A stretch of DNA of 64,000 nt from the NCBI RefSeq assembly GCF_043951915.1, contig NZ_JBINJD010000001.1:26354-90353 (forward strand), written 5' to 3'. Position 1 is the first letter of the stretch, and the number at the start of each line of letters is the position of its first letter. The notes beneath the pieces were generated by a model. That model saw only the letters and a program-made list of their open reading frames with translations. It searched no databases and had not been told where the DNA came from. This document shows positions 1 through 8,245 of this stretch, piece after piece. A program made the translations under genes and the position numbers. The DNA comes from Alienimonas sp043951915 (GTDB lineage: Bacteria > Planctomycetota > Planctomycetia > Planctomycetales > Planctomycetaceae).

Positions 1-965
1 AGCAACACCCATTCGTCCCGTTCGAATCGCCGGCCGCGCCACTCGAAGGGTTCCCGGACCTTGCCGCCCACCGCCGGGAAGAACGGGTAGTACCGCCGCA
101 CCTCCTGCGCGAAGGCCTGCCTGGCCCCGTCGACCGCGTGGCTCTCCTCCGCGGCGCCGTCCGTCAGCGCCGCGCGGCGGTCCGGGCGCTCGTGCAGCGC
201 CAGGGCGGCGAAGACCATGAAGCGGGCCACGGCGACGACGGGCCGGGTCAGGTTGAGCAGCTCCACGGCCGCCACCGCCTCGTCGAGCCGCTCCCCGGAG
301 GCGTCCTCGTAGGCCGCGAGGCGGCCGAGGGGCGTGTCGGCGGCGACCGCCGCGCCGGACCGGGCCGCCCGGACGCGGTCCGCCGCCCATTGCTCAGTCC
401 GTCGCCGCAGCCGCTGGCCGCGCCAGTTGCGCGGCCCGATCGCCCCCGCCCCGTCGATCATCGCGGCGAACTCCCGCGTGCGGTCCTCCGCCTCCTCGCC
501 CGTCACCGGGGCGCCGATCCAGTCGCAGGCGGCCCGCGTCAGAATCGCTTCCAACTCGCCGAGCAGTTCCACCGGGCCCTCTTCGTCCTGCCAACCGTCG
601 GCGGCGGCTCGGAATTCTCGTTCGAAACGCCCAACGAGGTTTCCCACCGATTCCGCCGACAGGCACTCCAGAAAGAGCTCCTTCCGGTGATGATGGGCCG
701 CCCCGTCGAGCGTCTGCACGCTGCGGCGGTCTTGCAACAAGGTGAGGGCCGTCGCCGGCACCGCCCCCTGCCGGGTGAACCGGCCCGGCGTGTAGAACAT
801 CTCCGCCGCCTCCCGGCCCCGCACGCAGATCGCCGGGGCGAGCATCAGCCGACAGCGGAATGCATCCGTCCCCAGTCGCCGGCAACGATTCGAAATAAAC
901 TCGTAGCCTTCGCTCAGCAAGCCGAGCGAACTGTCGGGGGCGGACACACGGGGGAAGGCGGACAT
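1..965 (-). CDS. CYP152-family cytochrome P450 (fatty-acid peroxygenase type), 3' end beyond window
   Basis: Reading the complement from the ATG at 965 gives an open frame of 321 codons that runs off the window edge, so the C-terminal haem-cysteine region is not visible. The N-terminal half has the CYP152 pattern RFTRQGAVP (62-70) and SVQTLDGAAHHHRK (82-95). Helix I carries LLNLTRPVVA with Arg241-Pro242 where ordinary P450s have the acid-alcohol pair. The ExxR motif is Glu288-Arg291 in QEVRRYYPF. In known CYP152 enzymes this Arg binds the fatty-acid carboxylate and H2O2 replaces redox partners, giving alpha/beta-hydroxylation or decarboxylation. Family members are about 415 residues, so roughly 95 residues are missing. 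It diverges from hemW. Family call firm; substrate and product inferred. Confidence 0.88.
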   Translation of the reverse strand, partial: MSAFPRVSAPDSSLGLLSEGYEFISNRCRRLGTDAFRCRLMLAPAICVRGREAAEMFYTPGRFTRQGAVPATALTLLQDRRSVQTLDGAAHHHRKELFLECLSAESVGNLVGRFEREFRAAADGWQDEEGPVELLGELEAILTRAACDWIGAPVTGEEAEDRTREFAAMIDGAGAIGPRNWRGQRLRRRTEQWAADRVRAARSGAAVAADTPLGRLAAYEDASGERLDEAVAAVELLNLTRPVVAVARFMVFAALALHERPDRRAALTDGAAEESHAVDGARQAFAQEVRRYYPFFPAVGGKVREPFEWRGRRFERDEWVL

Positions 966-1114
966 CAATCGAGCCGGCGGAGGGACGAGCGGCGAACCGA
1001 CAGGTTACGGACCGCTCCGCCGAGCCTCCCCCGGTCCTTCCCCCGCGGTCTCCGGTGGCTGCCCCGGGGCGGAAGCGGCTCCCCCACGGGCGGCGCCGCC
1101 GCCCGGCGCCTAAG

Positions 1115-2284
1115 ATGCTCGATTCGTCCCCCGCCCCCCGCGGTCCGTCCGTGCATCGCTCCGTCTACGTCCACGTCCCGTTCTGCCGGCACCGCTGCGG
1201 GTATTGCGATTTCACGCTCGTCGCCGGCCGGGACGATCTCGCCGACCGCTATCTCGCCGCGCTGGATCGGGAACTCGACCGCGTCGCCCCGCCGACGCCC
1301 GGGGGTCGTGTGGAACTGGACACCCTGTTCCTCGGCGGCGGCACGCCGACCCGGCTGACCAGCCCGCAACTGGACCGGCTGTTCGCCGCCGTTTTCCGCC
1401 GGTACCGGCTGGCGGAGGGGGCGGAGGTCTCCGTCGAGGCGAACCCGTCGGACGTCACCCCGGAGTTGGTGGATTGTTTGGCGGACGCCGGCGTGAACCG
1501 CGTCAGCCTCGGGGTGCAGTCGTTCGACGCCGACGCTCTGAAAGTCCTCGAACGGGATCACGCCCCCGCCGACGTGCCCCGCGTGCTGGAGACCGTGCGG
1601 CGGCGGATCGAGAACATCTCGCTCGATCTGATCTACGCCGTCCCGGGGCACGACCTCGCGGGGTGGGAGGCGACGCTGGACGCCGCCCTCGCCCTGGAGC
1701 CGACGCACCTGTCCACCTACGGGCTGACGTTCGAGAAGGGCACCGCCTTCTGGTCCCGGCGGCGAAAGGGCGAGCTGATTTCGCCGCCGGAGGAGTCGGA
1801 GCGGGCGATGTACGCCGCCGCGATGGATCGCCCCGCCGCGGCCGGATTCCGCCAATACGAACTGAGCAGTCACGCCCGCCCCGGCTCCGAGTGTCGCCAC
1901 AACCGGGCCTACTGGTGCGGGGACGATTTCGAGGCGTTCGGCCCCGGGGCGGCGAATCTGCTGGGCGGGGTGCGGCGAATGAACCACCGCGGGGTGCTCG
2001 GCTGGCTGCGGCGGGTCGAGGCGGGCGAGCCGCCGTGGATCGAGGAGGAAACTCTCGACCCGGAGGAGCGGGCCCGGGAGCTCGTCATGCTGAACCTGCG
2101 GCGGGTCGAGGGGGTCGTCAGCGACGACTTCGCCCGCCGCACCGGCTCCGCCGTTGACGACCTGCTCGGGGACGATTTGGTGGAACAGCGCCGGCGGGGG
2201 CTGGTCGAGTCGGACGAGGCCGGCGTGCGGCTGACCCGCGACGGCCGCTTCGTCGCCGACGGCGTGATGGCCGCGTTTCTCTGA
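1115..2284 (+). CDS. hemW: HemW-like radical SAM protein (coproporphyrinogen-III-oxidase-like)
   Basis: About 389 residues from the ATG at 1115. The radical SAM cluster motif CRHRCGYC lies at residues 24-31 (Cys24, Cys28, Cys31), preceded by VYVHVPF. FLGGGTPT near residue 70 is the SAM-binding GGE-like strand, and VSLGVQSFD and STYGLTFEKGT are HemW/HemN signatures. The C-terminal HemN domain is present. HemW proteins lack the additional N-terminal region of true HemN and are thought to be haem chaperones rather than oxidases. An upstream in-frame ATG at 1055 would add an Arg/Pro-rich stretch that looks non-coding. It is divergent from the P450 gene, itself a haem enzyme, but a functional link is only inference. 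Confidence 0.85.
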   Translation: MLDSSPAPRGPSVHRSVYVHVPFCRHRCGYCDFTLVAGRDDLADRYLAALDRELDRVAPPTPGGRVELDTLFLGGGTPTRLTSPQLDRLFAAVFRRYRLAEGAEVSVEANPSDVTPELVDCLADAGVNRVSLGVQSFDADALKVLERDHAPADVPRVLETVRRRIENISLDLIYAVPGHDLAGWEATLDAALALEPTHLSTYGLTFEKGTAFWSRRRKGELISPPEESERAMYAAAMDRPAAAGFRQYELSSHARPGSECRHNRAYWCGDDFEAFGPGAANLLGGVRRMNHRGVLGWLRRVEAGEPPWIEEETLDPEERARELVMLNLRRVEGVVSDDFARRTGSAVDDLLGDDLVEQRRRGLVESDEAGVRLTRDGRFVADGVMAAFL

Positions 2285-2494
2285 CCGGCGCGGGCCGCCC
2301 GGCGGATCTGCGCGGCTCACGCGGTTTCCGCGGGTCGGGAAACCGCGCGGGGGAGGAGGCGCCCGAATCGTTCGTTCGGGGCCGCCGTCCGCAGACCCGG
2401 GTTGGGGCGAAGGGCGTGGCGAGCAATAATCGCAATTCCCCGCCGTCGGCCCCGCCCGACGGCCGCTTCCCGCCCGCAATCCCACGGACGTCCC

Positions 2495-5320
2495 TTGCCG
2501 GCCTCCCCCCCGAACGCGGACCGCGACGATCGGTCGGGCCGCCGGTCTCCGGCGGTCCCCCGCGCCTCCTGGGCCCTCGCGGCGTTCTGCCTCGTCCTGC
2601 CGGTCGTCGGCTGGGGGCTGTCGCAGATTCACCTCGAGAACGACGTCGAAAGCTGGTTGCCCGAGGGCGACCCGGACGCCGCCCGGCTGGCCTGGTTCAA
2701 AGAGCACTTTCCCAACGAGGACACGCTGGTCCTCAGTTGGCCGGGCGTGCAGGCGGGCGACCCGAAGCTGGAGGAATACGCCGCCGCAATCCGCGGCCGA
2801 CGGGACGAAGAGGGCATCCCCCGCGGCGGCAGTCGCCTGATCGCCCACGTCGTGACGCCCACGGGGCTCGCCGGCCGCATGGTCGAAACCGGCGTCGATC
2901 CGGACGACGCCGTGGACCGCGTCACCGGCCTGCTGGTCGGCGGCGGCCCCCTGCGGGTGGTGCTCACCGAGGCGGGCAAAGCCGATCCCGCAACCGCCGC
3001 GGAACGCCTCGCCGCGGCGGTTCGCGTCGCGGCGAACGTCGAACCGGAGGTCGCCCCGGCGGTCGACGTCTCCCCCTACGGCGACCTCTCCACGGCGGCT
3101 GCCGATCCGACGACGGGCGACGCGGACGGGGAACCGGACTTCACCTTTCCCGTCGCCGGTCCGCACGACCTGACCGTCCGCTGGCCGCGGATGGACGCCT
3201 CCGAGGAGACGCTGGCGGCGGCCCGGACCGCCGCTGAGGGCGTCCGCGACGCGGAGGGGCGGCCGTACGTGGAGGAGGTCTTCCGCGTGCCCGGTCAGCC
3301 CGCTGCGGTCTCCGTGACCCTCTCCGAGGCCGGCGCCGCCGACCCGAAGGCGACCGTCGCGGCCCTGCAAGACGCCGCGGAAGCGATTGGCGTGCCGAAG
3401 GAGGACCTGCGGATCGGCGGCCGCACCGTCACGGCGGTTGCTCTGAACGAAGCGCTCAAGCGCACCGCCCTGAACCGGGAGGCGCCCGTGTGGAAGCTGT
3501 GGGAACGCAGCCCGGTGTTGCTGTCGTTCCTCGTCTCCTCCGGGCTCGCCTTCTGGCTGCTGGGCGGATTGCGGGTCTCGTTGTGCGTGCTCGGGGCGAC
3601 GTTGTTCACGGTGCTGACGGCGCTCAGCATCGTCCCGCTGACCGGCGGGGGCATGAACATGGTGCTGGTCGTGATGCCCTCCCTGCTGACGGTGCTCACG
3701 CTCAGCGCCGGGGTGCACCTGGTGAACTACTACCGACACGCCGCCGAGGACGGCCGCGGGAACGCCGTGGCCCGGGCGTTGTCCGTCGCCCGCACGCCGA
3801 CGTCGCTCGCCGCCGCCACGACTGCGGTGGGGCTCGTGTCGCTGGGCGTCAGCCCCTTGGTGCCGGTGCGGGAGTTCGGCATCTATTCGTCGATCGGCTG
3901 CGGGATCATGCTGGCGGTCGTGCTGTTCGGTCTGCCGGCGCTATTGGAACACCTCGCCCCGCCGCCGTCGGGCCGGGGCGCCGCCGGCTCTCTTTGGGAG
4001 AAGTACGCCGCCGGCCTGACCCGCTGGCGGCTGCCGGTCATCGGCGGCTGCCTGTTGGCCGCCGCGGTCTGCTCCGCCGGGCTGACGCGGTTCCGCACTG
4101 AGACGAAGGTCATCAAGTACTTCCCGCCCACCGCCCCGGTGGTGCAGGACTACGGCTACTTTGAAGACCGCATCACCGGCGTGGTCCCGGTCGACGTCGT
4201 CGTGCGATTCGACCAGGCTTCTCTGGAAGACCCGCAACAGTCCTTCACGAACCGCATGGAGCTGGTCCGGGCCGTCGCCGAACGCATCGAGGCGCACCCG
4301 GAGATCAGCGGGGCGATCTCCTTGGCGAGCTTCCGGCCGCCCTCGGAGCCGCTGGCCCCGGACGCCGGACGGTTCGCCCGCATCGGCTATTTCCGCCGGG
4401 CCCGCGAGACGCAGTTGCGGGTTCAGGAAGACCCGTCGTCGGCGACGTTTCTCACCACCGCCCACACGGCGAGCCCGTCGGTGGACGGCGACGAGCCGAT
4501 GGCGGCGCCGGGGGACGAGCTGTGGCGGATCAGCGCCCAGGCGAACATCCTCACCGACGTCGACTACGCCGACCTGACCGCCGACCTGCACGCCGCCGCG
4601 GCGGACGTGCTGAAGGACCAACCCGGCGCCGGCTACGCCGTGACCGGCCTCGTGCCGCTGTTCCTCCGGACGCAGGAGGCGGTGTTGGAAGGGCTGATCG
4701 ACAGCTTCGGCCTCGCCTTCGCCGTCATCGCCGTCGTGATGAGCATCGTGCTGGGCTCCGTCCGGGCCGGACTGACCGCGATGCTGCCGAACATCCTGCC
4801 GGTCACGGCGGTATTCGGTCTGGTGAGCTGGTTCTGGGTGCCGGTGGACATCGGCACGATGATCTCCGCCAGCGTGGCGCTGGGCATCGCGGTGGACGGG
4901 ACGCTGCACCTGGTCGCCGCGTTCCGACACGCCCCGGCCGGGCTGTCCCGGGAGGATGCGGCCGCTCACGCCCTGCACGAATGCGGTCCGGCGTTGTGGC
5001 AGACAAGCCTGATCGTCGGCATCGGCCTGCTGATGCTCGCCCCGGCGGAGTTGCTGCTGGTCAGCCGGTTCGGCTGGCTGATGTCGGCCCTGATCGCCGC
5101 GGCCCTGATCGCGGACGTGGTGCTCCTGCCGGCGTTGCTGGCCGGACCGATGGGCTCCCTGATTCGCCGGTGCCCGGCGTCGGAGCAGGGGGACGACGAG
5201 GACGCGTCCGCGGACGATCCCCCGGCCTCCGCGGAGGCCGCCGCCGATCGGGAGGAGCCGAGACGCGTCACGGAGCCGGAGCCGCGTCCGCAGCTCGCGG
5301 CGTTCACCCGCCCCGCCTGA
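2495..5320 (+). CDS. RND/MMPL-family exporter
   Basis: A large inner-membrane protein of about 941 residues with RND/MMPL architecture. There is one N-terminal transmembrane segment (WALAAFCLVLPVVGWGL), a large periplasmic loop, a first block of five or so helices (VLLSFLVSSGLAFWLLGGL onward), a second periplasmic loop, and a second block beginning LIDSFGLAFAVIAVVMSIVL. The segment ASVALGIAVDGTLHLVAAF resembles the conserved RND helix 4 with its charged proton-relay residue. Such proteins export lipids or hydrophobic compounds by proton antiport; the substrate here is unknown. The start is uncertain: TTG at 2495 is preferred, and TTG at 2402 would add an Arg-rich leader. The C-terminal 60 residues are acidic and low complexity. 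Confidence 0.8.
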   Translation: MPASPPNADRDDRSGRRSPAVPRASWALAAFCLVLPVVGWGLSQIHLENDVESWLPEGDPDAARLAWFKEHFPNEDTLVLSWPGVQAGDPKLEEYAAAIRGRRDEEGIPRGGSRLIAHVVTPTGLAGRMVETGVDPDDAVDRVTGLLVGGGPLRVVLTEAGKADPATAAERLAAAVRVAANVEPEVAPAVDVSPYGDLSTAAADPTTGDADGEPDFTFPVAGPHDLTVRWPRMDASEETLAAARTAAEGVRDAEGRPYVEEVFRVPGQPAAVSVTLSEAGAADPKATVAALQDAAEAIGVPKEDLRIGGRTVTAVALNEALKRTALNREAPVWKLWERSPVLLSFLVSSGLAFWLLGGLRVSLCVLGATLFTVLTALSIVPLTGGGMNMVLVVMPSLLTVLTLSAGVHLVNYYRHAAEDGRGNAVARALSVARTPTSLAAATTAVGLVSLGVSPLVPVREFGIYSSIGCGIMLAVVLFGLPALLEHLAPPPSGRGAAGSLWEKYAAGLTRWRLPVIGGCLLAAAVCSAGLTRFRTETKVIKYFPPTAPVVQDYGYFEDRITGVVPVDVVVRFDQASLEDPQQSFTNRMELVRAVAERIEAHPEISGAISLASFRPPSEPLAPDAGRFARIGYFRRARETQLRVQEDPSSATFLTTAHTASPSVDGDEPMAAPGDELWRISAQANILTDVDYADLTADLHAAAADVLKDQPGAGYAVTGLVPLFLRTQEAVLEGLIDSFGLAFAVIAVVMSIVLGSVRAGLTAMLPNILPVTAVFGLVSWFWVPVDIGTMISASVALGIAVDGTLHLVAAFRHAPAGLSREDAAAHALHECGPALWQTSLIVGIGLLMLAPAELLLVSRFGWLMSALIAAALIADVVLLPALLAGPMGSLIRRCPASEQGDDEDASADDPPASAEAAADREEPRRVTEPEPRPQLAAFTRPA

Positions 5321-5427
5321 CGGGCCCCCGCGGCGTCGGCCGGCGGGAACGAACGGCGGTTGATCGTTCGCCGTCGCCGGATCTCGCCGTAGGATAAAGG
5401 TCCCGTATCCCTTCGCTCCCCCGGCCG

Positions 5428-5796
5428 ATGCCGAACGAGTACGTCGAACCCGTCGGAAACCGCATCCTCGTCCGGAAGGACGAGAGCCGCGGACAAACCC
5501 GCGGCGGGATCGTGCTGCCGAGCGACGCCGAGATTCCGACCATCACCGGCCGGGTCGTGGAGATCAGCGCGATGGTCGAACGGGACGCGGACTTTCCCGT
5601 CCGGAAATACGACAAGGTGCTGTATCACCCCAAGCGGGCGATCCCGGTCGACCTGGAGGCGGACAATCGGCTGTTCGTCGTGCCGATCGCCGACGTCTGC
5701 GCAGTGTTCCGCCGCAGTACGGAACCGGTCAGCAGCGGCGAACTGGAGATCGCCGAGGGGGCCGACGGCGACGGGGACGCGACCGGCGCCGCCTGA
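5428..5796 (+). CDS. groES: GroES-like co-chaperonin
   Basis: The 122-residue product starts at the ATG at 5428. It has the GroES beta-barrel pattern: VEPVGNRILVRKDE at the start, then TRGGIVLPSDAE corresponding to the mobile loop and adjoining strand, then GRVVEISAM and VRKYDKVLYHPKRA. Canonical GroES is about 97 residues; here an acidic low-complexity tail of about 20 residues follows. No groEL is adjacent, so this is an orphan copy and may be a divergent paralogue. It is convergent with rplU, and the terminator between them can serve both strands. Confidence 0.8.
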   Translation: MPNEYVEPVGNRILVRKDESRGQTRGGIVLPSDAEIPTITGRVVEISAMVERDADFPVRKYDKVLYHPKRAIPVDLEADNRLFVVPIADVCAVFRRSTEPVSSGELEIAEGADGDGDATGAA

Positions 5797-5803
5797 GCGG
5801 GGG

Positions 5804-5843
5804 CAAAAAGAAAGCGTCCCGGACCCTCGGTGGGTCCGGGACG
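5804..5843 (-). terminator. Rho-independent terminator downstream of rplU
   Basis: A perfect 12-bp stem (5815-5826 with 5832-5843) closes a 5-base loop. On the minus strand it is followed by a T-rich run (complement of 5804-5813). It lies 26 bases past the rplU stop. The + strand side, after groES, lacks a clear T run. Confidence 0.85.
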
Positions 5844-5869
5844 TTGCACGTTCACGGTTGAGTCCGGCG

Positions 5870-6211
5870 TTACTCGGACTTCTCTTCAAGGCCCGGCACG
5901 TCCAGGGCGGTCACCTGCACGGTGGTGTACTTCTGGCGGTGACCGGTGTGCCGGCGGGAGTTCTTCCGGCGGCGAATCTTCTGAATCTCCAGCTTCTGGC
6001 CCTTGTCCAGCGGGCGGAGCACCTCAGCGGTGACGGTGGCGCCTTCGATCAGCGGGGCGCCGATCGCGCTGGCGCCGCCGCCGTTGGCCAGCAGCACGCG
6101 GTCGAAGGTGATCGTGCCGCCTTCTTCGGCGTCGCGGCGGTAGTCGATGGACAGCTTCTCGCCGGGGGCGACGCGGTACTGGCGGCTGCCGTCTTCGATG
6201 ATCGCGAACAT
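5870..6211 (-). CDS. rplU: 50S ribosomal protein L21
   Basis: 113 residues from the ATG at 6211, beginning MFAIIEDGSRQYRV, the standard L21 N-terminus. The core DRVLLANGG and the basic C-terminal IQKIRRRKNSRRHTGHRQKYT, which binds 23S rRNA, are typical. An upstream in-frame extension is proline-rich and overlaps the preceding terminator hairpin, so it is rejected as coding. It lies downstream of the RNase E/G gene, a common bacterial neighbourhood. L27 (rpmA), which usually follows rplU, is absent here: a terminator follows at once and then the convergent groES gene. Confidence 0.95.
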   Translation of the reverse strand: MFAIIEDGSRQYRVAPGEKLSIDYRRDAEEGGTITFDRVLLANGGGASAIGAPLIEGATVTAEVLRPLDKGQKLEIQKIRRRKNSRRHTGHRQKYTTVQVTALDVPGLEEKSE

Positions 6212-6287
6212 GGCTCTTTCGTCCGGCGGGGCGCCGGGGCTCGGTTCCGGCCGGGATGAATCCGGGCGCGGCGTCGGAGGGGGATGT

Positions 6288-6321
6288 GAAAAACGCCGAG
6301 GCCCGGCCGGGCCTCGGCGTT
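6288..6321 (-). terminator. Rho-independent terminator downstream of rne/rng
   Basis: A perfect 15-bp inverted repeat (6292-6306 and 6307-6321) is followed on the minus strand by a short T run. It sits 20 bases after the RNase E/G stop and separates that transcript from rplU. Its arms share their core with the hairpin at 30162-30195. Confidence 0.85.
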
Positions 6322-6340
6322 GGAGCGACACTCTACGCGA

Positions 6341-7924
6341 TTACTTCCCGCCCCGCGAGGGAAGGGGGGGCAGGTTCTTCACCGCCCGGCCGTTGTCGTC
6401 GACGGCGGAGAGGGCGAGGAACTCCGGGTGGGTGTCCGCCTTGGCGCTGATCGCGATCCGGATGTCGCGATCCTCCTCCAGGTGCATGATCTCCCGCCGC
6501 TTGCGGTTGTTCAGATCGTCCGCGACGGCCTCGTGCACGGTGACGGTCAGCTCGGCGACGTTCTTCACGCCCGCGGCGGCCAGTAGCACGCGCATCACTT
6601 CGATCGACATGCTCTCCGGCGTCTTGACCTGTCCGGTGCCGTTGCAGCACGGGCAGTCGTTGTACAGCGCCCGGCCGAGGGAGGGGCGGATGCGTTGGCG
6701 GGTCATCTCCACCAGGCCGAAGGCGCTGGGTCGGGAGACCTTGGTGCGGGCGCGGTCGCGTTCGAGGTGCTGCTCGAAGGCCCGCAGCAGGCCGCGGCGG
6801 TGCCGTTCGGCCCGCATGTCGATGAAGTCGTTGACGATCACCCCGCCCAGATCGCGGAGCCGCAGCTGGCGGGCAATCTCCGCCGCGGCGGCGAGGTTCA
6901 CCTTGTAGGCGCTCTCCTCGGCGTCCTTGGCGCCGCGGGCGGAGCCGCTGTTCACGTCGATCGCCACCAGCGCTTCGGTCTGGTCGATCACGATCGAGCC
7001 GCCGCCCTTCAGCGGGACCTGGCGCTGCTGGATATTGGCGATCTCGTCCTCGATGCCGTGCTTCTGGAACAACGGCGCGTTGTCCTCGTGCAGATGCAGT
7101 CGGGACGCCATTTTCGGCATCATCGACTCCATGAAGTCCTTCGCCCGGTTGTAGGCGTCCTCGGCGTCGATGTGGACCGCGTCGATGCTGTCGTCGAAGG
7201 TGTCGCGGATGGTGCGGATCATGATGTCCGTCTCCTCGTGCACCGTGCAGACGCCGCTCGAGTTCTCCACCTTCTCCGCGATCGACTGCCACAGCCGGGT
7301 GAGGTAGGTCAGGTCGGCTTTCAGGTCGCTCTGCGAGCGGCCCAGGGCGGCGGTGCGGACGATGTAGCCCACGCCTTTGGGCGGGTTCATGTCCCGCAGC
7401 ATTCGGCGGAGTTCGCGCCGCTCGTCCTCGTCCTCGATCTTCCGCGACACGCCCACCCGCCCGAGGCTGGGCATCAGCACGAGGTACCGGCCCGGCACGC
7501 TGATCTTGGTGGAGAGCGTCGGTCCCTTGTTGCCGAGGCCCTCCTTGATGACCTGAACCAGCACCTCGCTGCCGCGACGGAGGATCTCCTGAATCTGCGG
7601 CTTGCTTTGCGATTTGCGGTCCCCGCCGCGGCCGTTCCGGCGGTTGTCGAAATCGTCGTCCGGGTCGCCGTCCGGCCGGAGGTGCTTGAAGTACTGGTAC
7701 TCCACGTCGGAGACGTGCAGGAAGCCGTTGCGGCCCTCGCCGAAGTCCACGAAGCACGCCTGAATCGACGGCTCGACGTTGACCACTTTGCCCTTGTAGA
7801 TGTTCCCGACGAGGTTATCCCCGCTGGAGCGCTCCAGGTAGAGCTCCTCCAGCCGGCCGTCCTCGACGATGGCGATGCGGGTCTCCTCCGGCTGGAGGAC
7901 GTTGACGAGCATCTCTTTTTTCAC
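6341..7924 (-). CDS. Ribonuclease E/G family endoribonuclease
   Basis: 527 residues, the length of an RNase G or a catalytic-core RNase E. An S1 domain lies at about residues 35-130 (GNIYKGKVVNVEPSIQACFVDFG). The catalytic DNase I-like subdomain has AIDVNSG near residue 320 and VNDFIDM near residue 360, holding the two Mg-binding aspartates. The Zn-link motif CPCCNGTG lies near residue 430. No long degradosome scaffold tail is present. The start is GTG at 7924 with an AAAGGTG ribosome-binding site about 9 bases upstream. A charged Arg/Gly/Asp insertion (about residues 84-105) interrupts the S1 domain. It cleaves single-stranded RNA 5' of AU-rich sites and matures rRNA. Confidence 0.93.
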   Translation of the reverse strand: MKKEMLVNVLQPEETRIAIVEDGRLEELYLERSSGDNLVGNIYKGKVVNVEPSIQACFVDFGEGRNGFLHVSDVEYQYFKHLRPDGDPDDDFDNRRNGRGGDRKSQSKPQIQEILRRGSEVLVQVIKEGLGNKGPTLSTKISVPGRYLVLMPSLGRVGVSRKIEDEDERRELRRMLRDMNPPKGVGYIVRTAALGRSQSDLKADLTYLTRLWQSIAEKVENSSGVCTVHEETDIMIRTIRDTFDDSIDAVHIDAEDAYNRAKDFMESMMPKMASRLHLHEDNAPLFQKHGIEDEIANIQQRQVPLKGGGSIVIDQTEALVAIDVNSGSARGAKDAEESAYKVNLAAAAEIARQLRLRDLGGVIVNDFIDMRAERHRRGLLRAFEQHLERDRARTKVSRPSAFGLVEMTRQRIRPSLGRALYNDCPCCNGTGQVKTPESMSIEVMRVLLAAAGVKNVAELTVTVHEAVADDLNNRKRREIMHLEEDRDIRIAISAKADTHPEFLALSAVDDNGRAVKNLPPLPSRGGK

Positions 7925-8245
7925 GGGGCACGCACCTTTCAGTAGAAATGGAAAGATGACGGCCGATCCCCGTCGTCCGTTCCGTCCCCCCGAGCGCTCC
8001 CGACGACGGGCCGCGAGCGGCGGCGTCGGCGGGGTACCGGGGGACGGGCGAACGCCCCCGACGCGCGGCGATCGGCCGGCGGCGGGGCGTAAAGCGGGGT
8101 CGAACCGTCGGAAAGACGGGCGCGGCGGCGGGGATCGCGGACGATCCCGGCGCCGCCGCGGGAAGCGACGTGTGCAGTTGTGCGAGACGAGCCCGGCGAA
8201 CCGGCGCGGACCGGTGCGAGCTGACGGGGCGGGGGCGGCGGCCGT
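7925..8245. other. Intergenic region between rne/rng and ptsI
   Basis: These 321 bases hold no convincing coding frame. The 3' part of ptsI abuts one side. The other side should hold the promoter and leader of the RNase E/G gene; only its ribosome-binding site is recognisable, and no clear -35/-10 pair stands out. RNase E leaders are often autoregulated, but I see no defined structure here. Confidence 0.5.

Noticed and set aside
965..3739. A 924-codon open frame on the minus strand, and similar long antisense frames at 3941-4978, 8267-10510 (+), 30198-31787 (+) and 53697-55391 (+)
   Set aside because: They lie opposite clear genes, are rich in Arg, Gly, Pro and Ala with no domain, and arise because stops are rare in such GC-rich DNA.
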